From: Spirochaetaceae bacterium
Lineage (GTDB): Bacteria > Spirochaetota > Spirochaetia > Treponematales > Breznakiellaceae
Assembly: GCA_031288215.1 (NCBI GenBank)
Contig: JAITRV010000257.1
Location: 1-16,071, forward strand
Direction of reading: 5' to 3'
DNA: 16,071 nucleotides
Shown here: positions 1 to 8,266 of the stretch, piece after piece
Numbering within the stretch: the first letter of the stretch is position 1
How the letters are laid out: every line of letters begins with the position of its first letter
The notes under the pieces: model-generated
Database searches by the model: none
What the model was told of the DNA's origin: nothing
The model's input: only the letters and a program-made list of their open reading frames with translations
Position numbers and translations under genes: made by a program

Positions 1-854
1 GACTCGAAGATAAAGTCCCAATATTTTTTTATATGGAGATGGTGAATCCCATTTTCAATTTCATCAATAAATATCTTCTCGTTATTACCGGCGGCCAGAA
101 TCAGCGCAAGTGTCATTGATCGGCAAAACCCGCTTCCCAGCATATTAACCGGGATCTTTTGCCTGTTCCCCAAGTCGGCGTAAATAACATCCCTTTTGCC
201 CTGTTTTAACAACTGCAAGCGTTTCAAGTCGGGTTCAAAAATGCGCAAAAGACTGAGGATTTTATCCTGTTCATCGTTTTTGTCAAGTTTGCTTAACAGT
301 TCAGGGTTATCGTCAGTTAAAAGCATAGAAGGACCAATGTAACAGACCGGGTGGTTATTCTCCGCTCCCCCCTGCTCTATCCAATGGCTCAGGCCGTTTG
401 AGTGAAGGATTGAATGAGCAAGATAATCCGCATCGTGTTTAAACGATAATGCCTTATACCCCTGGGCAGAGGCTTTTCCGGGAGAGATATACTCGCCGTT
501 TGTTACCGGGATGGGTATTTTCGGGTTGAATTGGTCATTGTACTTAATCAGGAGTTCCCTGCTTATGCCGTCCTCTTCCGCAACGGATATTACAATATCC
601 TTTGTCATATCAGAATTGCTAAAAAGAGGAGCCCACATATATTCGACATCAAGTGGAATATAGGCAAAGCCCCTCAATCCGGTAAGTTCCATAATAGTAT
701 TCTGATTTTTCCTTTTGCAATACAGAAACAGGGCCTCAAGCAGGGTGGTCTTTCCGGCTTCGTTCCTTCCGCCGATGAGGGTTACTTTGCTAAAAGGCAC
801 GTTTTCTATCGTGTTGAGGGCCTTGAAATTTTTAACTGAAACGGTTTTAAACAT
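1..854 (-). CDS. AAA/ABC-type ATPase (OLD/AAA_15-like), N-terminal 284 residues, cut by window edge
   Basis: The reading frame opens at ATG 854 and stays open to base 1, so the C-terminus lies outside. A good ribosome binding site (AAAGGAG, 6 nt before the ATG) supports this start. Visible motifs are an N-terminal beta strand FKTVSVKNFKAL typical of SMC/OLD-like ATPases, a Walker A loop GGRNEAGKT at residues 28-36, an ABC-signature-like LGSGFCR at about 229-235 and a Walker B IFIDEIENG at about 251-259. The roughly 190-residue insertion between Walker A and the signature fits AAA_15/AAA_21 proteins. These often work with a nuclease or TOPRIM partner in phage defence (OLD, Gabija, PARIS); no partner is visible here, so a defence role is inference. 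Base composition is clearly AT-richer than the helicase genes beside it, which suggests separate acquisition. The class of ATPase is well supported; the specific function is unknown. Confidence 0.85.
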   Translation of the reverse strand, partial: MFKTVSVKNFKALNTIENVPFSKVTLIGGRNEAGKTTLLEALFLYCKRKNQNTIMELTGLRGFAYIPLDVEYMWAPLFSNSDMTKDIVISVAEEDGISRELLIKYNDQFNPKIPIPVTNGEYISPGKASAQGYKALSFKHDADYLAHSILHSNGLSHWIEQGGAENNHPVCYIGPSMLLTDDNPELLSKLDKNDEQDKILSLLRIFEPDLKRLQLLKQGKRDVIYADLGNRQKIPVNMLGSGFCRSMTLALILAAGNNEKIFIDEIENGIHHLHIKKYWDFIFE

Positions 855-951
855 TCAATGCTCCTTTTGTCTTTGGCACGGTAATATCCTCATCGGAGAA
901 AAAGGAGAAGTCCTTGATAAGGCGCAACAGGCTCCCATGCCAACAGTCTGT
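847..951 (-). pseudogene. Probable 3' relic of a gene once upstream of the ATPase
   Basis: Directly after the TAG stop of the SNF2 gene, the same frame stays open for 34 codons to a TAA at 847-849, overlapping the ATPase start (ATG 854) by 8 bp. The translated tail is protein-like, including LIKDFSFFSDEDITVPK followed by TKGALNV. It has the AT-richer composition of the ATPase gene rather than that of SNF2. A short overlap with the next start codon is what a translationally coupled upstream gene leaves behind. A TTG with a GGGAG upstream could start a 26-residue peptide, so a tiny intact gene is possible. The remnant reading is inference; no family is recognised. Confidence 0.4.
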
Positions 952-3900
952 CTAGCGGTCAAAGAGCGCCTTCAGTTCTTCGTGGCTCATCCGGGCGAGC
1001 CAGGATTCCCCGGAGGAGACGGTCATGTCCGCCAATTCCCGCTTGCTGGTGAGCATGGCGTCGATCCGCTCCTCAAAGCTGTTGCGGGTGATGAAGCGGT
1101 GGACAAAGACCGTGCGCTTCTGGCCGATGCGGAAGGCCCGGTCGGTGGCCTGGTTTTCCACCGCGGGGTTGTACCAGAGGTCGTAGTGGATCACCCGGCT
1201 GGCGGCGGTGAGGTTGAGGCCCAGGCCGCCGGCCCGCAGGCTCACCAGGAGGATGCGGCTTGAGCTTTCCGTCTGGAAGGCGTCGATTACGGCGCTGCGG
1301 GTCTTCTGGGAGAGGCCCCCGTGGTAGACCAGGGCGGCCTCGGCCAGTTCTTCCCGGATGATAGCCTCGAGGCAGGCGAGGGTCTCCACGTATTGGCTGA
1401 AAATAAGCACCTTCTCCCGGTTGGCGAGGATCTCCTGGAGCAGGGTCAAAAGGAGCCGGGTCTTGCCGGAGAGGCTTGAGAGGGGCGGGCTCTCCTTGTC
1501 GTATACCCGGGGATGATCGCAGACCTGCTTGAGGCTGGTGAGGAGGCCCAGGACCAGGGCCCGGCGGTCCCGGGGATCTTCGAGCTTTTCGGACTTTTCC
1601 AGGGTCTCCGCCACGATGCTCTCGTAGAGGGCCGCCTGGCCTTTCTCCAAAACCGCGTACTCGTTGATGCTCACCTTATCCGGCAGGTCCGCGATGACCG
1701 TCTTGTCGGTCTTGAGCCGCCGCAGGAGGAAGGGGGCGGTGATCCGGCGGAGGGCTTCGGCCTTGTCCTTCTGGCGCAGCACCTCGATGGGGGTCCTGAA
1801 AGCCTCCTTGAATTCGGCCTGGGTCCCCAGGTAGCCCGGGAGGATGAAGTCGAAGAGGGAGCGCATATCCTCCAGGCGGTTCTCCACGGGGGTTCCCGAA
1901 AGGGCCAGGCGGTAGGCGGACCGGAGCTGTTTGAGGGTCCGGGAGCCCCGGGTCTCGGCGTTCTTCATCAGGTGGGCTTCGTCGGCGATAAGGATGGAAA
2001 AGGGCCGTTCCGTGAGTTTTTCGCTGTCCCGTACCGCGGTCTGGTAGGTGGTGAGGAAGACCTCCGCCCCGTCCAGGCGGCGGCCGCTGCCGTGGTAGCG
2101 GGAGACGGTCAGGGAGGGGGCGAAGCGGCCCAGTTCCCGCTCCCAGTTTTCCAGGAGCGCCGCGGGGGCCACGATGAGGCAGCCGTCTCCCAGGAGGCCC
2201 GCGTCCTTGAGGTGGAGGAGGACCGTGATGGACTGGATGGTCTTGCCCAGGCCCATGTCGTCCGCCAGGATGCAGCCGAAGCCGGAGAAGAGGAGGGAGC
2301 AGATCCAGTTGTAACCCCGCGTCTGGTATTCCCGCAGATCCGCCCGGAGGCTGCCGGGCACGGGGAAGCTCCGCTCCCCAAAGAGATGGGAGATGATTTC
2401 GGAGGCGTCGAAGGAGAGGAGGCTGTCCCCGGCAAAATGGGCCTTGAGGAAGTCGTTCACCGTGGGCTCGCGGGTCTGGGCCTCCTTGAGAAGCCGGGCC
2501 AGTTCCGCCGGTTCCAGGCGGATAAATTTGTCCCGGAATTTGACCACCGCCTGTTTCTGCTTTACCAGGGCTTCGAATTCCGCGGCGGAGAGGACCTCGT
2601 CGCCGATGGCCACCTGCCACTGCCAATTCAGGAGCTTTTCCAAGCCCAGGTAACTCACCAGGGCGCCGGCCTGTTTCACCTCCCCCCGGAGGACCAGGCG
2701 GGGTTTCAGTTCCCGGTGGAGGTTCTTGGGGAAGATCACGGGGATCCCCAGCCGGGTGAGCAGGACCGAGGCGTTGTCCAGGAAATCCGCCAGCCGTTCC
2801 TCCCCGAGGGCTACGGTTTTCCGGTCGGTCAGGGACCGCAGTTCCGGGAGATAGTTGGAAAGGGCCGTGGGGGCCCGGAGCACGTCGAGGGAACCGGTCT
2901 TCTTCACCGCGTCCTTGAGGGGGACCTTCTCGATTTCCCCTTCCCCCGATCCGGGCAGGAGGACCTCCATGGAAAGGGAGAATTCCGGGGCGCCGCCTGC
3001 TTTGGAAGGGGCCTTCCGCTTTTCCGCCGCGGCCTTGAGGGTAAACTGGTACGTGAAGGCGGAAAAGTCCGTCCTGAGCACCGCCAGCCAGTTGGCAATG
3101 GCCAGGGGCATACTCCGCAGGGCCGGGGACGCCACATCCAGGGCATCCCCCTGGAAGAAGAGATACAGGAGTTCCCGCACATGCCTATCGGCGGCCTGGC
3201 CCTTCCCCTGGGCGAAATAGAGCCGCTTCACCCATTCGGTGAGGAAGGCCGAGGCGATGAGGTCCACCACGCCCCGCCCCCCGGCATAGACCGGCTTTTT
3301 CTTCGAGGCCGCGGCAGTTCCCCCGGCCGCCGGCGCCCCGGAAGGCGGCTTCGCCCCCAGGGGGAGGAGCCGGTCCTCGTAGCGGGCCAGGGCATCCAGG
3401 CAGGATCGGATCGGGGGCAGCTGATCGTAGGGGAGCCAGATGATCCGGAGCTGTTTTCCCTCCCGGAGGGGCCAGGGGATAATGGCCCCGGCGGCGCAGA
3501 GGAGGTTGAGGAACTTGAAAAGATAATAGAGGAAAGTATAGCTTCCGGTGCCGTCCTCGGAGGAGAAGGACCGGAATTGGATAAAGGCATCGTAGAGGGA
3601 AGATCGTTCCAGGTCGCCGGAGAGGGTCCTCCTCACCAGGACCGGCTGGGCCCCGGGCTTGGGAGCGGCGCAGTCCAGGCTCCAGTGGGAGCGGGAGAAG
3701 CGGTGTTCCACGGACCCCGGATCCGGGTCGGACTCCTCCCCCTCCGCTTCCCCCGCGCCGGCATCCTCCCAGGGCACAAAACGGGCGGCCCGGTGGTAGA
3801 ATTCCGCCAGTTCCAGGGAAAAGTCCTTCTCGCAGAAGGCCGGGGAGGGCGGGAGGAGAGAGAGGATCAGGTCCGTGCAGTGGGGAATCTCGGGGAAGTC

Positions 3901-4500
3901 CGGGGGATCCTGGGGAAGCTCCCGGGGCGACTTGTCCGCCGGGACCGTAAAGGGCGCCGCCAGGGCCTTGCCGCCGTCGGCCTTGAGGGAGGCGCCGTAG
4001 GGACCGGCCACCTCCCGGAGGTCGATGCCCCGGAGCCGGAACAGCACCTGGGGGTCCGCGTCGATTTCCCGGGCTATTATATAGTAGAGCGCCGCCATGT
4101 GTTTGCAGGGGTCCCCCACATCGGGGCAGGTACAGGAGCGCTTCATCTCCTCCCAGCGCCGGGGGATGAGGTTGATCCCTTCCCGCTTGAGCTTCGTGAG
4201 AAAACTCTCGGGCAGCTCCCCGGCGGCGATCCGGGCGAGCAGGGCGGGGTCCTCGCGGATCAGCTCAAAGAGCCGCTCCTCGTCCTCCAGCCGGGGGAAG
4301 GCAATTTCCACCCGGTAGGAAGGCCGGTAATGCCCCTTGACCTTGGCCACGGCCTTCCCCTCCCGGATGTCCAGGGAAAGGACCTTGCCCGTATTGGCGT
4401 AACTTCTCCCCCGGTCCAGCCGGGCCCCCATCTGGTAGCTGTCCAACACTTCGATAAACCACTTCCCCCAGGGGGTGCGGCCATAAGTCTGTCTCGCCAT
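952..4500 (-). CDS. SWIM zinc-finger SNF2-family DEAD/DEAH helicase, 1182 aa
   Basis: A DNA-dependent ATPase of the Swi2/Snf2 superfamily 2 group, expected to translocate on duplex DNA and remodel protein-DNA complexes. The start chosen is ATG 4500 (MARQTYGRTPWGKW), preceded by GGAGGGAAATGCG; an upstream in-frame ATG at 4578 would lie inside the preceding helicase gene. Residue numbers are from ATG 4500. A SWIM finger CxCx6CxH occupies C123, C125, C132 and H134. A long alpha/beta middle region follows (about 150-700). Helicase motifs are DDMGLGKT (747-754), DEAH (840-843), LSGTPVEN (867-874) and DRAFRIGQ (about 1120-1127). The C-terminus EELKALFDR looks natural for the family. It is the last gene of a minus-strand unit, 37 bp after the DEAD-box gene. 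The SWIM-plus-SNF2 combination is known from bacterial HepA-like proteins; the exact cellular role is not established. Confidence 0.93.
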   Translation of the reverse strand: MARQTYGRTPWGKWFIEVLDSYQMGARLDRGRSYANTGKVLSLDIREGKAVAKVKGHYRPSYRVEIAFPRLEDEERLFELIREDPALLARIAAGELPESFLTKLKREGINLIPRRWEEMKRSCTCPDVGDPCKHMAALYYIIAREIDADPQVLFRLRGIDLREVAGPYGASLKADGGKALAAPFTVPADKSPRELPQDPPDFPEIPHCTDLILSLLPPSPAFCEKDFSLELAEFYHRAARFVPWEDAGAGEAEGEESDPDPGSVEHRFSRSHWSLDCAAPKPGAQPVLVRRTLSGDLERSSLYDAFIQFRSFSSEDGTGSYTFLYYLFKFLNLLCAAGAIIPWPLREGKQLRIIWLPYDQLPPIRSCLDALARYEDRLLPLGAKPPSGAPAAGGTAAASKKKPVYAGGRGVVDLIASAFLTEWVKRLYFAQGKGQAADRHVRELLYLFFQGDALDVASPALRSMPLAIANWLAVLRTDFSAFTYQFTLKAAAEKRKAPSKAGGAPEFSLSMEVLLPGSGEGEIEKVPLKDAVKKTGSLDVLRAPTALSNYLPELRSLTDRKTVALGEERLADFLDNASVLLTRLGIPVIFPKNLHRELKPRLVLRGEVKQAGALVSYLGLEKLLNWQWQVAIGDEVLSAAEFEALVKQKQAVVKFRDKFIRLEPAELARLLKEAQTREPTVNDFLKAHFAGDSLLSFDASEIISHLFGERSFPVPGSLRADLREYQTRGYNWICSLLFSGFGCILADDMGLGKTIQSITVLLHLKDAGLLGDGCLIVAPAALLENWERELGRFAPSLTVSRYHGSGRRLDGAEVFLTTYQTAVRDSEKLTERPFSILIADEAHLMKNAETRGSRTLKQLRSAYRLALSGTPVENRLEDMRSLFDFILPGYLGTQAEFKEAFRTPIEVLRQKDKAEALRRITAPFLLRRLKTDKTVIADLPDKVSINEYAVLEKGQAALYESIVAETLEKSEKLEDPRDRRALVLGLLTSLKQVCDHPRVYDKESPPLSSLSGKTRLLLTLLQEILANREKVLIFSQYVETLACLEAIIREELAEAALVYHGGLSQKTRSAVIDAFQTESSSRILLVSLRAGGLGLNLTAASRVIHYDLWYNPAVENQATDRAFRIGQKRTVFVHRFITRNSFEERIDAMLTSKRELADMTVSSGESWLARMSHEELKALFDR

Positions 4501-4537
4501 CGCATTTCCCTCCACTCCCAATTCAGCAGGGGCCCGG

Positions 4538-5695
4538 CTACCCCCGATCCATATCATCAGGGACGCAAATCCGGCCATGGGAGAGGAGCTTGGGATACAC
4601 GACGATTCCCAGCCGCTTCTCCAGCGCCGCCAGACGCCGCAGTTCCCCCTCGTTCCCGATGGTCACCATCACCCCCCGCTTGCCCGCCCGGCCGGTACGG
4701 CCCGCCCGGTGCAGGTAGGCGTTCCCCTCGGGGGGAACGTCCAGGGCCGCCACGTGGCTTATGTCGGGAATGTCCAGCCCCCGGGCGGAAAGGTCGCTGG
4801 AGACCAGGGCCCGGATCCGGCCCCGCCGGAAGTCGTCCAGGGCCTGTTTCCGGCTCCGCTTGTCCATGTCGCCGTAGAGGCCCCCGGCTTTGACGCGGTG
4901 ATACCGGAGTTGGGACACGATATTGCCCACCTGTCCCCCCCGGCCGGTAAAGACCAGGGTCTTCCGGGGGTCCGCCGCCGCGAAAAAGGACCGGAGCAGC
5001 CCTATCTTCTGCCGGTCCTCGGCAAAAAAGGCCCAGTGCTCGATGTTTGCCCGGTAGACCGCCTCGTCGCCGGCATCTTCGAGGAACGGCGCATCCCCCA
5101 TGAGGGCGCACAGGCGTTCCCGGCTTGCCGCCGGCAGGGTGGCCGAACAGGCCGCGCTCTGGCGATCCGCCTTCATGAGGAGCGCCAGTTCCCGGGTCTC
5201 GCCGTAGAGGTCATCCGCCGTCAGCCGGTCCCCCTCGTCCAGAACCAGGAAGCGCAGGCGCCCCAGCCGGAGCTTCCCCATCCGGGCCAGGAGGAGGAGC
5301 CGCCCGGGATTCCCCACCGCCGCCGCGGGCCGGTTTTTTTTCAGGGCCTCAATCTGCCGGCCCAGGGGGGCGGAACCGATGAAAAGCCCCGCCTTGAGTC
5401 CCCCCCCCTCCAGGAGAAAATCCGCCTCGCCCTTTATCTGGGCGCAGAGTTCATAGGTGGGGGCGCAGACCACCAGTTCCGGCCCCGCCTCCCCGGCGGC
5501 AGGCCCCAAAGCCTGGATCAGGGGGAGGAGGTAGGCCAGGGTCTTCCCCGTGCCGGTGGCGGACCGGAACATGAGGCTCTCCCCGGCGGCCAGGCGGGGG
5601 ATCACCCGTTCCTGGATTCCCGTGGGGGTCCGCAGGTCCCGGCGGTCCAGCCGGTCGAGCAGGGGGGAGCGGATGCCGAGTTCCGCGAAGGTCAC
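4538..5695 (-). CDS. DEAD-box-type RNA helicase with variant motifs, 385 aa
   Basis: A superfamily 2 ATPase predicted to unwind or remodel RNA. The start is GTG 5695; the Q-motif region (FAELGI, then PTGIQ at 24-28) begins at once, so little can be missing, and no ATG lies upstream of the ATPase core. Motifs in order are Walker A ATGTGKT (46-52), motif Ia APTYEL (78-83), GNPGR (118-122), motif II DEGD (143-146), SAT (164-166), motif V SSDLSARGLDIP and motif VI HRAGRTGR (329-336). Two departures stand out: the usual PTREL is PTYEL and DEAD is DEGD. There is only a short tail after the RecA2 core and no basic extension, so this is a minimal helicase. It lies 9 bp behind the glycosyltransferase gene and just before the SNF2 gene, hence probably co-transcribed with both. 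Candidate RNA substrates cannot be named. Confidence 0.92.
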   Translation of the reverse strand: MTFAELGIRSPLLDRLDRRDLRTPTGIQERVIPRLAAGESLMFRSATGTGKTLAYLLPLIQALGPAAGEAGPELVVCAPTYELCAQIKGEADFLLEGGGLKAGLFIGSAPLGRQIEALKKNRPAAAVGNPGRLLLLARMGKLRLGRLRFLVLDEGDRLTADDLYGETRELALLMKADRQSAACSATLPAASRERLCALMGDAPFLEDAGDEAVYRANIEHWAFFAEDRQKIGLLRSFFAAADPRKTLVFTGRGGQVGNIVSQLRYHRVKAGGLYGDMDKRSRKQALDDFRRGRIRALVSSDLSARGLDIPDISHVAALDVPPEGNAYLHRAGRTGRAGKRGVMVTIGNEGELRRLAALEKRLGIVVYPKLLSHGRICVPDDMDRG

Positions 5696-5704
5696 CGGAG
5701 CCGC

Positions 5705-6682
5705 CTAGGGGGACGGGGGGCCGGACACCCCCCGCCGGAACCACCGGAAGCAATTCCGCCATTTAAGCTTCTGCAGGGTATGACGATCCTCCTTGGTCAT
5801 ATAGATTTCCAGCTCATCCATCAGTTCCGAGTATTCGTTGAGCCGGGGGGTCAACTGCCGGAGGTTTTTCTTCTTCGTCTGGGTCCCCGCCCGGTGGGAA
5901 TAATGCCGGGAATGTTCTTCCAATTTGAGAAGCTGCGCCTCGATCTTATCCAGGAATTCATCTTCCGGTTCCGAAGCCTTCTTCCACGCGTCAAATTCGT
6001 ACTTGACCACTCCCTGATTCCGAATTTCCCCCCGAAAGGTCCGGTAAAGGTTCAGCTTGATCCCCTTTTTCATGTAGGCCAGCCGGCCTTCCTTTTCAAA
6101 ACGCCGGACGCTCACCAGGATATGGGCCGAATTGAGGAAGCGGAGCTGGCTATAGACGGACCCCCGTTTGACGAAATCGTTGTCCTCCGCCACATAGATG
6201 GTTTCGTCAAAGCCCTTGATCCGGTTAAAGAGCCGTTTCGTGACGAAGATGCAGAACCCAAAGGCCTTGGGATCGATGTAGAGGTTGAGCAGCACCGCCG
6301 CGTTCATCAGCCGGTGGATGATCCGGTCCAGCCGGTACTCCGAGAGGGGCCGGATCTCGCAGGTGGCAAGGTCCAGATAGCGGTCCTGCATTTCCCCGTA
6401 GACGTTCCGGATAAAGCCCTGGGGCAGCATCACGTCGGCATCCAGGAAAAAGAGGAATTCCCCCTGGGCCGCCCGGGCCCCCGCGTTCCGCCCCCCCGCG
6501 GGAAGGCCGCCGTCCACCACCCGGCAGCCGTACCCCGCGGCGATCTCCCGGGTGCGGTCCTTGGAACGGGCATCCGCCACGATCACCTCATAATCGCTGA
6601 AATCCTGGATCTTGATGCTTTCCAGCAGCTTGGGGAGCGTGGTCTCTTCGTTAAGAGTCGGAATGATGATACTGACTTTCAT
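5705..6682 (-). CDS. Family 2 (GT-A) glycosyltransferase with C-terminal helical extension, 325 aa
   Basis: A nucleotide-sugar-dependent glycosyltransferase, probably acting on an envelope glycan or lipid; donor and acceptor are unknown. ATG 6682 is preferred because the canonical GT2 N-terminus MKVSIIIPTLNEE starts there; an ATG 33 bp upstream has no ribosome binding site. The GT-A core shows the nucleotide-binding strand at 2-12, an AGGRNAGA segment (62-69), the metal-binding DAD at 81-83 and an acidic EDNDF motif at 156-160. Residues about 230-310 form a charged, probably helical tail rich in E, K and L, and the protein ends with a basic RWFRRG stretch. No convincing membrane segment is seen, so the enzyme is probably cytosolic or peripheral. 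First gene of the minus-strand unit with the two helicases; the functional link to them is not obvious. Confidence 0.88.
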   Translation of the reverse strand: MKVSIIIPTLNEETTLPKLLESIKIQDFSDYEVIVADARSKDRTREIAAGYGCRVVDGGLPAGGRNAGARAAQGEFLFFLDADVMLPQGFIRNVYGEMQDRYLDLATCEIRPLSEYRLDRIIHRLMNAAVLLNLYIDPKAFGFCIFVTKRLFNRIKGFDETIYVAEDNDFVKRGSVYSQLRFLNSAHILVSVRRFEKEGRLAYMKKGIKLNLYRTFRGEIRNQGVVKYEFDAWKKASEPEDEFLDKIEAQLLKLEEHSRHYSHRAGTQTKKKNLRQLTPRLNEYSELMDELEIYMTKEDRHTLQKLKWRNCFRWFRRGVSGPPSP

Positions 6683-6700
6683 ATGGTATCCCGGAGCATC

Positions 6701-6729
6701 AATGTAGCAGATCATCCATCAAAAGTAAA
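6701..6729 (-). promoter_or_regulatory. Candidate sigma70-type promoter for the glycosyltransferase-helicase unit
   Basis: On the minus strand, TTTACT (6729-6724) and TACATT (6706-6701) are separated by 17 bp; each matches the consensus at four of six positions. The predicted transcript start lies about 12 nt before ATG 6682. Supported by position and spacing only. Confidence 0.4.
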
Positions 6730-6755
6730 GGCCGCGCGTTGCGCCCTCTCCGATC

Positions 6756-6785
6756 TTCACGTTTCACGCTTTGTTATGGTATGCT
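6756..6785 (+). promoter_or_regulatory. Candidate extended -10 promoter for the dolichol-kinase-like gene
   Basis: TTCACG (6756-6761), an 18-bp spacer, then TATGCT (6780-6785) preceded by TGG, giving the extended -10 form TGnTATGCT. The transcript would start near 6792, about 19 nt before ATG 6811. A second -10-like TATGAT at 6791-6796 is an alternative. Confidence 0.4.
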
Positions 6786-6810
6786 TTCTCTATGATATCT
6801 CAGAGAACGT

Positions 6811-7413
6811 ATGATGGATAAGTTCTTCCCCGCGATTCGGAACCCCAAGGAACTGAGGACCGAACTGGTCAGAAAATCCCTGCATGTACTCATTGCCCTG
6901 GTTCCCCTCCTGGCCGGCATAAACCGGCCCCTCACCATCGCCCTCCTCCTGGGGGGGAGCCTGCTCTACAGCCTCCTGGAGCTCCTCCGGCTTTCGGGGT
7001 TTCCCGTTCCGGTCATTTCCACCCTCACCGCGCTGGCGTCCCGGCGGCGGGACCAGGGCCATTTCGTCCGGGGGCCGGTCACCCTGGGAGCGGGGGCCCT
7101 CCTGGCCCTCCTGCTCTACCCCCCTCAGGCGGCCTCCATAGCCGTCTACACCCTGGCCTTTGGGGACGGGATCGCCAGCCTCGTGGGAAAAACCGCCGGC
7201 CGGATCCGCCCCTCCTTCCTTCTGGGGAAAAGCGTCGAGGGCTCCCTGGCCTGCTTTACCGTGAGTTTCATCGCCGCCTACCGGGTCTCCCTGAACTGCC
7301 GGATCGCCCTTTTAGCGGCCATGACGGGCACCCTGGTGGACATTTTTCCCCTGGGGGACTACGATAACCTGGTCATGCCCCTGGCGGTGGGGCTGGCGGT
7401 ACGGGACCTCTAA
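6811..7413 (+). CDS. Dolichol kinase / CTP-dependent lipid kinase-like membrane protein, 200 aa
   Basis: An integral membrane protein of the family that includes Sec59 dolichol kinase, Dgk1 and VTE5/VTE6 phytol kinases, related to CDP-diglyceride synthases. These enzymes transfer phosphate or cytidylyl groups from CTP to lipid alcohols. Family landmarks are RKSLH at 21-25, FGDGIASLVGK at 117-127, GKSVEGS at 139-145 and DNLVMPL near 185-191. Hydrophobic segments lie at about 25-37, 40-58, 89-103, 108-117, 145-156 and 164-180, consistent with six or so membrane spans. The bacterial substrate is unknown; undecaprenol, diacylglycerol or a phytol-like lipid are options, and the exact activity is inference. 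A second ATG follows at once (6814). No strong Shine-Dalgarno site is visible (CAGAGAACGT before the ATG). It converges on the next gene, with only 12 bp between the stops. Confidence 0.8.
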   Translation: MMDKFFPAIRNPKELRTELVRKSLHVLIALVPLLAGINRPLTIALLLGGSLLYSLLELLRLSGFPVPVISTLTALASRRRDQGHFVRGPVTLGAGALLALLLYPPQAASIAVYTLAFGDGIASLVGKTAGRIRPSFLLGKSVEGSLACFTVSFIAAYRVSLNCRIALLAAMTGTLVDIFPLGDYDNLVMPLAVGLAVRDL

Positions 7414-7425
7414 AACCCGGCCGCT

Positions 7426-8259
7426 TCAGAGCCAGAGGTAGACCCGGTGCAGTTGGGTACAGATGAACCAGGTCCCCAGCGTCAGGATCACCACGGCCGG
7501 CACGGGCGTTATCCAGGTATCCGCGCTGATGAGCATATTTCTTCCCAAAAAAACCAGGAACGAACCGATGCCGACAAAGATATACTCCCGGGAGTCCCGG
7601 GAATAGGCGGAAACAAAGAAGCTCATGATGGTGATCCCGATAATGCTCGCTTCCACCATCCGGAACATCTCCATATAGCCGCTGAGCATGGCGAGGCTGC
7701 TGTCCCAGGAGAGGGCGTCGATGGGGACCCCCAGGGCGATCATCAGCGTCGCCGCGGTGAGGATAAAGACCACATAGCCCTGTTTCTGGATCTCCAGCCC
7801 CGAGGCATAGACGCTGGCGGTAAAAAGGGAAAAAATGCCGAAATACCGGCCAAAAAGCAATACCCGGGAAGCCATCACCAGGAAAACCCCGGGAAGCGCA
7901 TAGACCTGTTTGAGGGGAATCATGGTGCGGACCCCCTCGAAGGCCAGGGAAAGGACAAAAAAGGCAAAAAAAAGGATCTCCGGGGCCTGGGTTTTTTCAA
8001 AAAAATAGTAGATGAGGATCATGGTAACCAGGGCGTAAACCACCGCGGCGGTCATGGCGGCAAAGGGCACGTAGGGCGCCGGGTCCAGAAAAGGGCAGAC
8101 CAGGGCCTGGATGACGCCCCCGGAGCGCTGGACCGCCGCCGAACTCAGTTTGGGATACACCGGCAGGATAATGAAGGCCGCCACGGTAATGAGGCTCAGG
8201 GAGACCGTAGCGAGAATGATTCCTGCCTTAAAAAAGCCGTTCCGGCTTGAAATGGTCAT
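7426..8259 (-). CDS. Uncharacterised polytopic membrane protein, 277 aa
   Basis: Not recognised as a named family. The protein is highly hydrophobic, with about eight or nine predicted membrane spans (roughly 11-34, 62-86, 94-109, 121-135, 139-154, 161-179, 202-219, 226-240 and 252-268). Short polar loops include FFEKTQAPE (86-94) and SRDSREY (220-226). There is no catalytic signature, ATP-binding motif or cytoplasmic domain. The layout resembles membrane-sensor modules without an attached output domain, but that is only a comparison of shape. ATG 8259 lacks any Shine-Dalgarno sequence and sits just 7 nt after a candidate -10 box, so it may be translated from a leaderless transcript. It is transcribed away from the DUF2259-like gene and converges with the dolichol-kinase-like gene. 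Confidence 0.75.
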   Translation of the reverse strand: MTISSRNGFFKAGIILATVSLSLITVAAFIILPVYPKLSSAAVQRSGGVIQALVCPFLDPAPYVPFAAMTAAVVYALVTMILIYYFFEKTQAPEILFFAFFVLSLAFEGVRTMIPLKQVYALPGVFLVMASRVLLFGRYFGIFSLFTASVYASGLEIQKQGYVVFILTAATLMIALGVPIDALSWDSSLAMLSGYMEMFRMVEASIIGITIMSFFVSAYSRDSREYIFVGIGSFLVFLGRNMLISADTWITPVPAVVILTLGTWFICTQLHRVYLWL

Positions 8260-8266
8260 GGTATTA

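Noticed and set aside
1513..4893. Very long open frame on the plus strand opposite SNF2
   Set aside because: It is antisense to a gene with full helicase motifs. Its translation is low-complexity (G, E, P, R rich), as expected for the shadow of a GC-rich gene.
4577..6814. Long plus-strand open frame opposite the DEAD-box and glycosyltransferase genes
   Set aside because: It spans two real minus-strand genes and their junction, has no recognisable domain, and reflects the lack of stop codons in high-GC sequence.
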